Assembly (NCBI GenBank): GCA_019416455.1
Contig: DXXG01000028.1
Coordinates: forward strand, 496,001 to 560,000
Direction: 5' to 3'
Source of the DNA: Clostridiales bacterium
GTDB taxonomy: Bacteria > Bacillota > Clostridia > Oscillospirales > Acutalibacteraceae
Length of the DNA: 64,000 bases
The notes below the pieces were generated by a model. The model had not been told where the DNA came from. It saw only the letters and a list, made by a program, of their open reading frames with translations, and ran no database searches. The translations under genes and the position numbers were made by a program. Below, in pieces: positions 1 to 7,703 of this stretch (its first letter is position 1; each line of letters opens with the position of its first letter).

Positions 1-1038
1 CACACAGATCTCCCCCGTATGAACGTCCACGAACTGGCCAAACTGACCGTATGTTTTCCAAAGTCTCACGAAGCCGTCCGCAGTTTTCCGGGCCCCTTCA
101 CGGAACTCCTCCGGGACTTCCCTATTTCTTTCCTGCATCAGCGTGAAATGTTTGAAGAGGAAATACAAAACATCCGCCGATTTCCGGATCAAATGCCAAT
201 GGTCCGCGCCGGGCTGCTGAAAAGCGTCACTGTAAATTTTCCCCTCAAAGTCCACGATCCCGTGGAAAAATCCGCTTTCACACTGGGTGGAAAACAGGAA
301 GGAAAGCGTTCGCATTTCACGTTCCCATTCCAGCTCTCCGCCTAATTTCATGAGAGCGTACCCGCTCATGGCTCCTCCGGTCCATCCAGGCTGCCAAACC
401 TGAAAACGGGTCTTGTCCGTTCCCACCATGTAGAATCCCGGGTCCTCCAACCAGTTCATGGTGTTGAATTTTTCTTTCTGGATCTCAAACTGCTCATCAA
501 AGGGCAGAACCTGGGGACGTTGGCAATCCAGCTCCATGATTTTACGCTTTTCAAAAAACACCCGATAAAATTCTGCCAGGTCATCACAGGGAAAATCCAG
601 CACCTTGCAAGGAATGTCCCCAGGAAGATCCTCCCACGGCTCTGGGTTATGGTACATATGGGGCCACCGGTAAATGCTTTCCCGTTTGGCTGGCCAAGTG
701 AGCCGGATACATCCGTCCTCATAGCCCAGGCCAATGTTTTTTCCTTGGATTTGCTGGACTGTGAATACCAGGATTCCTCTTTTTTGCGCAGGAGAGAAAA
801 CACCTACACACGGGGTCGCTGCGTCACCAGTGGTGACCTGGATTTTCCCACTTTCGTCTGGTTCCAGTCTGGGAACATCGGTGATGGTAACCGGCATCTC
901 CACTTGAGCATCCTCTAAAGTAAATTTCGGCGGGTACTCATAGGGGCGCACCTGAAACTGGTTCCCCGCGTAACAACAAGCCGGGATAAATACGTAAAGA
1001 TCTTTGTCCGTTGGTGTTCTCACATATTTTTCTGCCAT
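1..1038 (-). CDS. Uncharacterised six-hairpin-glycosidase-like protein, C-terminus cut by window edge
   Basis: The frame stays open for 346 codons from an ATG at 1038 down to base 1, so the gene continues beyond the window. The start is MAEKYVRTPTDKDLY and there is no signal peptide, so the product is probably cytoplasmic. The N-terminal ~200 residues look beta-rich. The following part has aromatic, helical repeats such as QVWQPGWTGGAMSGYALMKL and HWHLIRKSADVLYFLFKHF, which resemble the (alpha/alpha)6 barrels of six-hairpin glycosidases. I do not recognise a specific family and see no assignable catalytic residue. It has its own promoter (1116-1144) and lies behind the terminator at 1355-1390, so it is transcribed apart from the operon upstream. 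A role in intracellular glycan breakdown is inferred from fold and neighbours only. Confidence 0.7.
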   Translation of the reverse strand, partial: MAEKYVRTPTDKDLYVFIPACCYAGNQFQVRPYEYPPKFTLEDAQVEMPVTITDVPRLEPDESGKIQVTTGDAATPCVGVFSPAQKRGILVFTVQQIQGKNIGLGYEDGCIRLTWPAKRESIYRWPHMYHNPEPWEDLPGDIPCKVLDFPCDDLAEFYRVFFEKRKIMELDCQRPQVLPFDEQFEIQKEKFNTMNWLEDPGFYMVGTDKTRFQVWQPGWTGGAMSGYALMKLGGELEWEREMRTLSFLFSTQCESGFFHGIVDFEGKIYSDAFQQPGADHWHLIRKSADVLYFLFKHFTLMQERNREVPEEFREGARKTADGFVRLWKTYGQFGQFVDVHTGEICV

Positions 1039-1115
1039 GTTGATCACCCATTTACTGCTTTGAATCTGATAAAGCAAGTCAAGTAAACGAAACGTATCGC
1101 ATATGACTCGCATGT

Positions 1116-1144
1116 AATTTACACCAAATGGCCTGGTAAAGCAA
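1116..1144 (-). promoter_or_regulatory. Sigma-A-type promoter of the six-hairpin-like gene
   Basis: On the minus strand TTGCTT (1139-1144) is separated by 17 bases from TAAATT (1116-1121), about 78 bases before the ATG at 1038. The spacing is ideal and each box is a moderate match to consensus. Confidence 0.5.
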
Positions 1145-1354
1145 GCTTTTTTTAGCAACTCTAAACTTAATTATTTCTTACCATCTTCACTTTCCGGCCT
1201 AATGCTCTTTTCTCCTCCGCTAACCGTATAATTTTCTATATGCCGCTAGAGGAAACCATAAAGCACTTGAGTGTAGTGCCCATTTTCCCAATCCAAGCAT
1301 ATCATCAGCCATTCCGACCACCTTTAACTATCCTGGACTAACTCCAAACGAAAA

Positions 1355-1390
1355 GTGGCCCCGCCCTGTCATTTGACAGAGCGGGGCCAC
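1355..1390 (-). terminator. Strong intrinsic terminator closing the long minus-strand gene series
   Basis: The arms GTGGCCCCGC and GCGGGGCCAC, extended by CTGTCA/TGACAG, form a stem of about 16 pairs with one mismatch and a tiny loop. On the minus strand it is followed by TTTTCG. It lies about 60 bases after the stop codon of the URO-D-fold gene at 1448. Confidence 0.85.
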
Positions 1391-1447
1391 CTCGCGTATG
1401 TAATACTTCTTCCTCAAGCAATGACTCAGCAGAATATCCAGCGCTGC

Positions 1448-2533
1448 TTAGCCATACTTTCCCACTTCTTTAACGGTGGACACAATACTTTTCATGGTAT
1501 CCAAACTTACTGAATTAGGGATAGAATGGTCCGAGGCAAAAATATATCCGCCGTTTTCTTTCAGGACTGGGACAGTGTTTCTGATCGCCTCAATAATAGC
1601 TTCCTCATTATCCCAAAGAACTGCGTTGATTCCCCCATGGAGAACCAAACGGTCCCCGTACTCCTTTTTGATTTTCAGTACATCCATCCCCGCTTTTACC
1701 TCAAGGGGGTTCAACCCGTCAATTCCTGTTTCCATTATGTCAGGTAAAAGGGGCATGATATCGCCGCAAGAATGGAGCCTAGCAAAAATCCCTTTGCTGT
1801 GAGCCCAGTCTACGGCTCTCTTATGGACGTCCTTCAGCAGATCCCGGTACATTTGATTTGAAAAAAAGGGAGTATTTTTATAGCCCATATCGTCCGGCCA
1901 AGTAATCGCGTCAAAATGATATCCAGCATCCCAAAGCATATCGAAGTGAGCAATGCAGCAATCCAAATAGGTATTAAAAATATCCGTCACCCACTCGGGG
2001 TCTTCCAGCATTGCGATTAGCACAGTTTCTGTACCGACCATCCATGAATGGGTCACATCAAACCCAAACCAAAACTTTCCTTCGATCCACCTTCCCTCCT
2101 GGCGCCATTTTTGATAATTCTTTTCAAGCCGTTTCCAATCTATCCGGTCTGGATTCACGGTCATTTGCTTTTTTGCCCGCTCCCATTCTTCGGGAGTGGT
2201 GACCTTATAATCAAGGAATTCCGGAGTGGAGTCTTGCTCTTTAAATTCTTTGATAGTCGCTCCCCATCCTGTGGTATGGATAATATACCGGTCCGTTTCC
2301 TCAAGGACCTTATACTCATACCTGGGAGAGATATCTACCGGTATTTCCTCAACCTTGTCCACATCAAAATAATCTCTCCAGTCGCACCCTTTCGGCATAC
2401 CCTCTCTTTCCCACCGGGCCAGCGTCCCTTCCCAAGGTGCGTCAAAAAAGGGGACCCGATCAGCTTCTTTATGTTCATACATTCGCATGAACCGCTCTTT
2501 GGTCGTCAACACCAACCCCACCTTGCCTTTCAT
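1448..2533 (-). CDS. URO-D-fold protein (uroporphyrinogen decarboxylase / MtaA-CmuA-like), gene 2 of a tandem pair
   Basis: The 361-residue protein has the TIM-barrel features of the uroporphyrinogen decarboxylase superfamily: an N-terminal KERFMRMYEHKEADRVPF segment and a C-terminal RLHSCGDIMPLLPD segment. His-x-Cys matches the first two zinc ligands of MtaA/CmuA-type cobamide methyltransferases. The expected third ligand Cys near the C-terminus is replaced (FASDHSIPN), so classical zinc-thiol chemistry is uncertain. It is unlikely to be a haem enzyme, because no haem genes are near. The ATG at 2533 overlaps the stop of the upstream gene as TGATG, which implies translational coupling; an in-frame TTG six bases further upstream is less likely. 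Possible roles are methyl transfer to or from a corrinoid protein, or an unknown lyase or decarboxylase step on a sugar acid. Confidence 0.8.
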   Translation of the reverse strand: MKGKVGLVLTTKERFMRMYEHKEADRVPFFDAPWEGTLARWEREGMPKGCDWRDYFDVDKVEEIPVDISPRYEYKVLEETDRYIIHTTGWGATIKEFKEQDSTPEFLDYKVTTPEEWERAKKQMTVNPDRIDWKRLEKNYQKWRQEGRWIEGKFWFGFDVTHSWMVGTETVLIAMLEDPEWVTDIFNTYLDCCIAHFDMLWDAGYHFDAITWPDDMGYKNTPFFSNQMYRDLLKDVHKRAVDWAHSKGIFARLHSCGDIMPLLPDIMETGIDGLNPLEVKAGMDVLKIKKEYGDRLVLHGGINAVLWDNEEAIIEAIRNTVPVLKENGGYIFASDHSIPNSVSLDTMKSIVSTVKEVGKYG

Positions 2534-3576
2534 CAACAAGACATGGATTCATATTTTTCAGCCAGTTCCCGCAAAGATTTCGCCATAGCTATGGCCTCTT
2601 CCTTGCTGTGGGCAAAGCCTTGCAAAACAATGCGGGCATCCTTTGAAAGTCCCATTGTGTTGGTTCGCAGTGTTCCTTCAACAGACTCAATTTGTAAGAA
2701 CCCGTTCATTTGGCCGCAAATATTTTTGAAGAAGGGATAGGCTTTTTCCAAAACCTCGGGGGGCTGAACCAAGTTGACCATTTTCAGATCCTGTATCTTT
2801 GCAAAAGACCCCCACTGATGGGAAGAATTGGCACAGCAGTGAATACCGACACCACCATACCTTTTGGAAAGCGCATTAATACCCTCCAGGGAGAACTCTT
2901 CAAACATGGACGAGCTAATGGTCCCCACTTCGTCTTCCGACATTGTCACTCCGCAAGGCATATAGTAGTCAGGGTAATGAGAGATAAACTCGGTGCCATA
3001 TCGAGAAAACCACTCATCCAAAAAATCACACAAAAGCTGCTGCGCCATAGAAACCACTTCCATGATGGCCTCCGGCTCCTCCAACATAGCCGCGAAAAAG
3101 TCACTCTTTTCCCAAATCAAAGCGGCAATATCAAGGGGACTTTGGATATCCGGCAAAGCCATTACCGCATCAGGCTCAGCTTGATGCAGTGCATCCGCGA
3201 TACTGAAGATCTCTTGCAGACTTTCCGCCTCCAGTGACGGCACTTTCAATTTTGCCACTTCTTCCGACGAATGGATCATCGGCAGCGCAAACGGCATGTC
3301 ATTTTCCGGCTTATGGACCTGGCACCCGAACGCTCTCGCAAATATTTCCGTGCCGGAGTAGGGACTCAAATAGGGCACTCTATCATCATCCAACCATTCC
3401 AGCGCATCCATTTGTGCCCGATACATATCCAATGCGTACTCTATCCGTTCCTTTCTGTTTTCCGGGAACGGCCACGGGCGAAATCCATAGTCTCTCTGAA
3501 TAGAAACCAGCATATTGCGTTCGCCCGCATAAAAATCCTTCCAAGCTTTCTTTCTATTTTCTACGATCTGGCTCAT
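2533..3576 (-). CDS. URO-D-fold protein, gene 1 of a tandem pair
   Basis: The 347-residue product is a diverged member of the uroporphyrinogen decarboxylase superfamily. It shares the N-terminal arrangement (Lys/Arg-rich helix, then VPYLSPYSGTEIFARAFG) and a GVGIHCCANSSHQWG segment that carries a His-x-Cys pair. No clear third Cys ligand follows. Its start is preceded by AAGGAGG at ideal spacing, and it is translationally coupled to the second URO-D-fold gene. An adjacent pair of unequal URO-D proteins suggests either a heteromer or consecutive methyltransferase-like steps. A corrinoid protein is encoded in the divergent operon at 40707, which could be the partner; this is inference. Confidence 0.75.
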   Translation of the reverse strand: MSQIVENRKKAWKDFYAGERNMLVSIQRDYGFRPWPFPENRKERIEYALDMYRAQMDALEWLDDDRVPYLSPYSGTEIFARAFGCQVHKPENDMPFALPMIHSSEEVAKLKVPSLEAESLQEIFSIADALHQAEPDAVMALPDIQSPLDIAALIWEKSDFFAAMLEEPEAIMEVVSMAQQLLCDFLDEWFSRYGTEFISHYPDYYMPCGVTMSEDEVGTISSSMFEEFSLEGINALSKRYGGVGIHCCANSSHQWGSFAKIQDLKMVNLVQPPEVLEKAYPFFKNICGQMNGFLQIESVEGTLRTNTMGLSKDARIVLQGFAHSKEEAIAMAKSLRELAEKYESMSC

Positions 3577-3625
3577 AGTGATTCTTCCTCCTTTTTTAGA
3601 AACGAGTTAGATTTTCGCCTGTGCG

Positions 3626-4561
3626 TTATAGAATATTTGTTAATAGCAGTTGAACCAACGAAGTGATGATGGGGATGGTAACAACCGAAAAGAGAGTAGC
3701 CATTGCCACTGTTTTTGAAGCGAGTTTTGCGTCTTGTCCATACATGGCGGCGAATAAAGCACCATTGGCGGCCGAGGGCGCTGAAGCTTGGATAACCGTA
3801 CTTAGAAAAAGATCATATTCCGGTCTAATCAAGCACAAAACCCCTACAAACGCCATGGGCGCAAGAAGCAATCTGGCCGTTACCGCCAAAAACACATTTT
3901 TGTCGGACAAAAAATCCTTCACACGCATTTTAGCAATATATCCGCCCACAACCAACATTGCTAGAGGGGTGTTCAAGTCTGAAAAACCTTGCAGGGGTAC
4001 TTGAAGAACGCTCGGCAGCGAGATATTGAGAAGATACAATGGAAGCCCAATAGCAATGCCGATCGTTCCCGGATTGCAGATCAATCTCCAGATCTTTATT
4101 TTCTTCCCGTGATTCATCAAGGAATATCCGTATGTCCAGCACAGGAAATTGAAAACCGCCACAAAGAACGAAGCGAAAACCGCGCCCCCATCCCCCACGA
4201 TGCTTTGCACCAATGGCAGTCCCATAAAGCCTGCATTACTGAAAATGACTTCAAATCGCAACACGGTTTTCCGGCTTTCCACTTCGCGACGAAAGAGCAT
4301 CATGCTGATCAAAATAGCAATACCGATCGCCATGAAAGAGATTATCACAGCTTGCAGCATGGAACCTACCGATATAGCGCCTGGACTTATGGAAAGGAAG
4401 GAGTCAACGATCAAACAGGGGGTAACAATATTCAAAAGAATCTTTGTCAGATCTTTTGAACCCTCTTCTGTAAGAGTTCCGGTCTTGGCGGCGATCCAGC
4501 CTACCGCCATCATAATCACCATAACGAACACTTTGATAAATGCCGTAAAAAAATAACCCAT
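3626..4561 (-). CDS. AEC-family (auxin efflux carrier type) transporter
   Basis: The 311-residue integral membrane protein has about ten hydrophobic segments in two halves. It has the features of bacterial AEC permeases: an N-terminal MMAVGWIAAKTGTLTEEG helix-turn, a central NAGFMGLPLVQ motif, and a C-terminal ASKTVAMATLFSVVTIPI segment. Bacterial AEC proteins carry malate, malonate and other organic anions, so this one may import or export an acidic pathway compound. The start has GAGGAAATT before the ATG. It sits between the creatininase-family gene and the URO-D pair in one transcription unit. The substrate is unknown. Confidence 0.85.
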   Translation of the reverse strand: MGYFFTAFIKVFVMVIMMAVGWIAAKTGTLTEEGSKDLTKILLNIVTPCLIVDSFLSISPGAISVGSMLQAVIISFMAIGIAILISMMLFRREVESRKTVLRFEVIFSNAGFMGLPLVQSIVGDGGAVFASFFVAVFNFLCWTYGYSLMNHGKKIKIWRLICNPGTIGIAIGLPLYLLNISLPSVLQVPLQGFSDLNTPLAMLVVGGYIAKMRVKDFLSDKNVFLAVTARLLLAPMAFVGVLCLIRPEYDLFLSTVIQASAPSAANGALFAAMYGQDAKLASKTVAMATLFSVVTIPIITSLVQLLLTNIL

Positions 4562-4578
4562 AATTTCCTCTTCATAAT

Positions 4579-4607
4579 TTCATGCACTGAAATTGTCAGA
4601 GCATGAA
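4579..4607 (-). other. Short hairpin between the creatininase-family and AEC genes
   Basis: TTCATGC and GCATGAA form a 7-pair stem around a 15-base loop with no T-run. It may be an RNA stability or processing element, or chance. Confidence 0.25.
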
Positions 4608-4613
4608 TCTCTT

Positions 4614-5351
4614 TCATTCGGTTATTTGTTTTAATTTATCAAGGATAAGTGTGGTCATGTGATCTGTCTGAGCATCCAGGATCTTCTTTCCCATTTCTTC
4701 GGAAGCATCGATCCGGGGGTCTTTGCCCGCGATACCCAGTGGCCACCCCTCCTTTGGCAAGCGAGTCATATCCACCAAATCAGGCCGCAATCCCCAGGTG
4801 ATAGATGTCTCATTGGCCGCGGCATGGTCCACTTGAAATCCCAGATCCGCTTCTCCATCCCATTCCCAACAATCCAAGCAAATCATCTGATATCGTTCCT
4901 CTAAATAATCCTTAAACTGCCGAAACAAATTTACAGACGGCCCATGGCCATGCGCCACCAGTATTTTAAACCCTGCCCGATGGAGCTGCTTGACGACAGA
5001 TTCAAGGAGGGTCAGATATACACCCTGGGGAATCCAGTAGGCACTTCCAGGAAGCTGCTGCATGGGATAGGGGTGAGATTGATCAAAGTTTCCGCAATCC
5101 ATCCCATAGAATTCCCGCCCGTTCTCCTCACAAGCCGAATCCGGCCCCAAAAAGAGCATAGGACAGACGACCCCTCCAATTTTCTGAGCGATCTTAATGA
5201 ATAGACCTTGTGACTGAATTCCATCAGCGCCTAATGGCAAATGGGGGCCATGCCACTCCAGCGTGCCTAACGGAAGATAGGCAACGGGCATCTTTTTCAC
5301 TGCCTCTTGAAATTCATGGGGCAGCATTTCCGTGTACAATACCTTTTCCAT
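4614..5351 (-). CDS. Creatininase-family metal-dependent amidohydrolase
   Basis: The 245-residue protein carries the creatininase signature near its N-terminus: Glu32, His34 and Asp43 in LPLGTLEWHGPHLPLGADG. A VAHGHGPSVN loop and a DHAAANETS segment follow, and these supply the remaining metal and substrate contacts in the family. Known members hydrolyse creatinine or formylaminopyrimidines or act in cofactor maturation. Sugar-operon members are uncharacterised, and a lactone or amide ring-opening reaction is plausible. GAGGAG precedes the ATG. It is the first gene after the hairpin terminator at 5433-5458 and heads the group with the AEC transporter and URO-D pair. Confidence 0.85.
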   Translation of the reverse strand: MEKVLYTEMLPHEFQEAVKKMPVAYLPLGTLEWHGPHLPLGADGIQSQGLFIKIAQKIGGVVCPMLFLGPDSACEENGREFYGMDCGNFDQSHPYPMQQLPGSAYWIPQGVYLTLLESVVKQLHRAGFKILVAHGHGPSVNLFRQFKDYLEERYQMICLDCWEWDGEADLGFQVDHAAANETSITWGLRPDLVDMTRLPKEGWPLGIAGKDPRIDASEEMGKKILDAQTDHMTTLILDKLKQITE

Positions 5352-5388
5352 GCTTCTCTCCTCTCAGAAAACCTGAAACTAGAGTTGC

Positions 5389-5405
5389 GGTCAAGCCGCT
5401 TGACC
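5389..5405. promoter_or_regulatory. Perfect 17-base palindrome in the leader of the creatininase-family gene
   Basis: GGTCAAGC and GCTTGACC are exact inverted repeats around one central base. The site lies about 40 bases before the creatininase-family start and just after the terminator at 5433-5458 in transcription order. It could be an operator or an RNA stem. I found no second copy. Confidence 0.4.
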
Positions 5406-5432
5406 TCACTGGATACCCGGTGATAAAAGACA

Positions 5433-5458
5433 GGCCCTCTAACAGGAGCTAGAGGGCC
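5433..5458 (-). terminator. Probable intrinsic terminator after the amidohydrolase gene
   Basis: Perfect 9-base arms GGCCCTCTA and TAGAGGGCC enclose an 8-base loop. On the minus strand the stem is followed by TGTCTTTTAT. The modest T-run suggests partial termination between the galactonate section and the creatininase/AEC/URO-D section. Confidence 0.65.
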
Positions 5459-5536
5459 CGCTCACCTTCCAGGAGACGCCATGTTATTCGCTTGCGTTTC
5501 TAAAAGAAACAACGGTAGATCTCAGCTCATGCGCTT

Positions 5537-6793
5537 TTACAGTTTGTACAATTCTTTGGGATTGTCATACAGCAAGCGCTTTCCGATCCGCAGCGCTTCC
5601 TTTCTGGAAAAGGTTCCATCGTTCACATGGAAAGACAGCGCCTTTGCGATATTTTCCTGCGCCATGCGCAGATGGCCCAGAACAACATCCACCGCCAAAC
5701 TGTCGCCGCCGAAACCAGTGATTTTATTGACAGGCATCAGCGTAAGCCACTCTTCCAGAGCCCGGACACTGGCAACCGGTGAAATAATGTTTGCCCAACA
5801 CAAATTCACAAACACATTCGGGAACATTTTCACCACAGCGCCAATTTGGGTCTGATAAGGATAGCCAATATGGAAAAGATCAAACCGAAGGTCGGGATAT
5901 TTTAAGAAGAGATTGTTCAACAGCATTGGGTTGGTGTCGGTCACCATACCACATCCGGCTTGAATTCCGGTATGGAGCTGCAGGAACATCTTTCGTTCAT
6001 TCGCGAGGCCAAGAACAAAATGCATCAAATAATCCTGCAGTTCCAAGTGGTCCTCACGATGTTCCTGAGCAAATTCGTTGCCCATAAGCCTACGGAACAA
6101 TTCCTCCGCTTTTTGTCTGGGCACTTCCTTGAACAGCAGGGGCCGTCTATATGCCAGCGTGCATTTCAAACCGATATGGCCCTGTTCGATCAAGCTGTCG
6201 ATATACTTTTCGCAGGCAAGCTCATAGTCAGCCAGGCAATCGATTTTGACCCCCTGTCTGTTTCCAAACTCCAACAGCTTCTCAGGATCTTTTTCCTCCA
6301 CCAAATCATCGATTCTTCCAACGAAGCGGAACAGCGGATCCACACAGAACTTCATATCGTTGATCATGTCGTTGACGCTCACTTCGATCCCGCCAACCTC
6401 GTGGAGCACATGATAATAATGGCCAGACTTATTGTTGGCTTCGCAGTAGCGTTTTTGCGCTTCAACTACTGTGCTGGCGTCTAAGCGATCAACTCCATAC
6501 AGTTCCGCCAAGGACCGTTCGGTACACATCCCATAGCCTGTATACCGAGCGTTTTCCCAGTAGGGCTCCAAAATCTTCCATCTGTCCTCCACAGGGATAT
6601 CAAAATTAACTACGTCATTATACTGGCTCCAGGTCATCCCCGCGCCAATCAGGTCAGTAATGAAATAAGACAACATTCCGGAAGAAAACAAGTCCCGCGC
6701 GCCCAAAGTATCTTCTTCAGGCAGATGCTCATGTGCATCGATCACAGGAAAAGAACGAATTTCCTCCAGCAAACTTTTCGCCATAGTATCCAT
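5537..6793 (-). CDS. Metal-dependent amidohydrolase-superfamily protein
   Basis: The 418-residue TIM-barrel protein opens with FPVIDAHEHLPEE, whose His-x-His pair is the first metal-binding motif of the amidohydrolase superfamily. Later barrel strands carry FDLFHIGYPYQTQIGA and ITGFGGDSLAVD, typical of the metal-binding His and catalytic Asp positions. Related proteins include sugar-lactone hydrolases and uronate-isomerase-like enzymes. A sugar lactonase feeding D-galactonate formation would suit the neighbours but is not shown. I chose the ATG at 6793 because GAGG lies eight bases before it. An earlier ATG at 6811 lacks a ribosome binding site and overlaps the esterase stop codon. Confidence 0.75.
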   Translation of the reverse strand: MDTMAKSLLEEIRSFPVIDAHEHLPEEDTLGARDLFSSGMLSYFITDLIGAGMTWSQYNDVVNFDIPVEDRWKILEPYWENARYTGYGMCTERSLAELYGVDRLDASTVVEAQKRYCEANNKSGHYYHVLHEVGGIEVSVNDMINDMKFCVDPLFRFVGRIDDLVEEKDPEKLLEFGNRQGVKIDCLADYELACEKYIDSLIEQGHIGLKCTLAYRRPLLFKEVPRQKAEELFRRLMGNEFAQEHREDHLELQDYLMHFVLGLANERKMFLQLHTGIQAGCGMVTDTNPMLLNNLFLKYPDLRFDLFHIGYPYQTQIGAVVKMFPNVFVNLCWANIISPVASVRALEEWLTLMPVNKITGFGGDSLAVDVVLGHLRMAQENIAKALSFHVNDGTFSRKEALRIGKRLLYDNPKELYKL

Positions 6794-6803
6794 TTTCAAT
6801 TCC

Positions 6804-7667
6804 TCACACATAATTTTTTAAGAAATCCAAAACCATCTGCATTTTTTCCGGAGTTTTCTCCCAACCATAGTCAAAACCATGGCCGCCGCCTTCTTCCGTA
6901 TAAAAGGCAACGTCGATGCCCTCTTTTTTAAGGGCGTCACGCATTTGAACGGACTGCTCATAGGGCACGTCAGTGTCCTGATTTCCATGTAGCAAGAACG
7001 TGGGAGGATATCCGGCTTTCACTTGAAACTCAGGACAATATTTTTCAATGTCCTTTCGTTGAGCAATCGGATCCATTCCACTCACCAACGCTGTCCACGT
7101 CCCCTGCTGACGGCATCTCAGATAGAACTTGGAAGCGTCCCAGCTTGTGCGAGGAAAATCCCCGCCCACATTTTCCACAGCCTCCTCTTCCGAAACAGCG
7201 GGCTGCTGACAGTAGAACGGATCAGGTTTGCAATACCAGTCGCCTAAAATATCGCCGTACCCATAAAAAGACACGATCGCTTTTGGAGCAGGAGAAAAGG
7301 TTCCCGTCATCAATGAGATGTATCCCCCTGCGGAACTTCCCATTACAGCCACCCGTTCCGGATCCCAGCCAAATTCTTTCGCTCCGGGGCCCAGGACCCA
7401 GGAGTAGGCATCTTCCACATCTTCCATGATTTCAGGAAGCTTTGTAACTGGAGCCAGCCGATAGTCCGCGCTGACAAACGCATATCCCGCATCCAGCAGC
7501 TTTTTCTTGATAAGCTCATTGTACAAATGCAGATCCCCGCCGGTCAAAGCGCCTCCATGGTAATACAGCACGACCGGCATAGACTGCGTCTTGCTTTCAG
7601 GCAGATCGATCTCGCAATCGATGGAAATACCTTCAACCTCTTTAAACGTGCATCGTTTGGTCGCCAA
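6804..7667 (-). CDS. Alpha/beta-hydrolase, acetyl-esterase (HSL) type, copy 2
   Basis: The 287-residue protein has the hormone-sensitive-lipase layout: an HGGAL oxyanion loop (residues 37-41), the nucleophile elbow GSSAGG with Ser112, an acidic residue in GNQDTDVPYEQS, and the catalytic His in GGGHGFDYG. There is no signal peptide, so it acts in the cytoplasm, probably deacylating imported sugars. The start is TTG at 7667, supported by GGGGAGGTG eight bases upstream and by alignment with the neighbouring paralogue. It is clearly homologous over its full length to the next gene (shared VSFYGYGDILGDWYCKPDPF). Confidence 0.9.
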   Translation of the reverse strand: MATKRCTFKEVEGISIDCEIDLPESKTQSMPVVLYYHGGALTGGDLHLYNELIKKKLLDAGYAFVSADYRLAPVTKLPEIMEDVEDAYSWVLGPGAKEFGWDPERVAVMGSSAGGYISLMTGTFSPAPKAIVSFYGYGDILGDWYCKPDPFYCQQPAVSEEEAVENVGGDFPRTSWDASKFYLRCRQQGTWTALVSGMDPIAQRKDIEKYCPEFQVKAGYPPTFLLHGNQDTDVPYEQSVQMRDALKKEGIDVAFYTEEGGGHGFDYGWEKTPEKMQMVLDFLKNYV

Positions 7668-7703
7668 GTTATTTGCACCTCCCCAGTTTTGATCCGCGCT
7701 AGA

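Larger units (their letters stand above)
1039..1447. other. Intergenic region: promoter and terminator only
   Basis: This 409-base gap holds the minus-strand promoter at 1116-1144 and the hairpin terminator at 1355-1390. I see no further gene or RNA in it. Confidence 0.6.
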
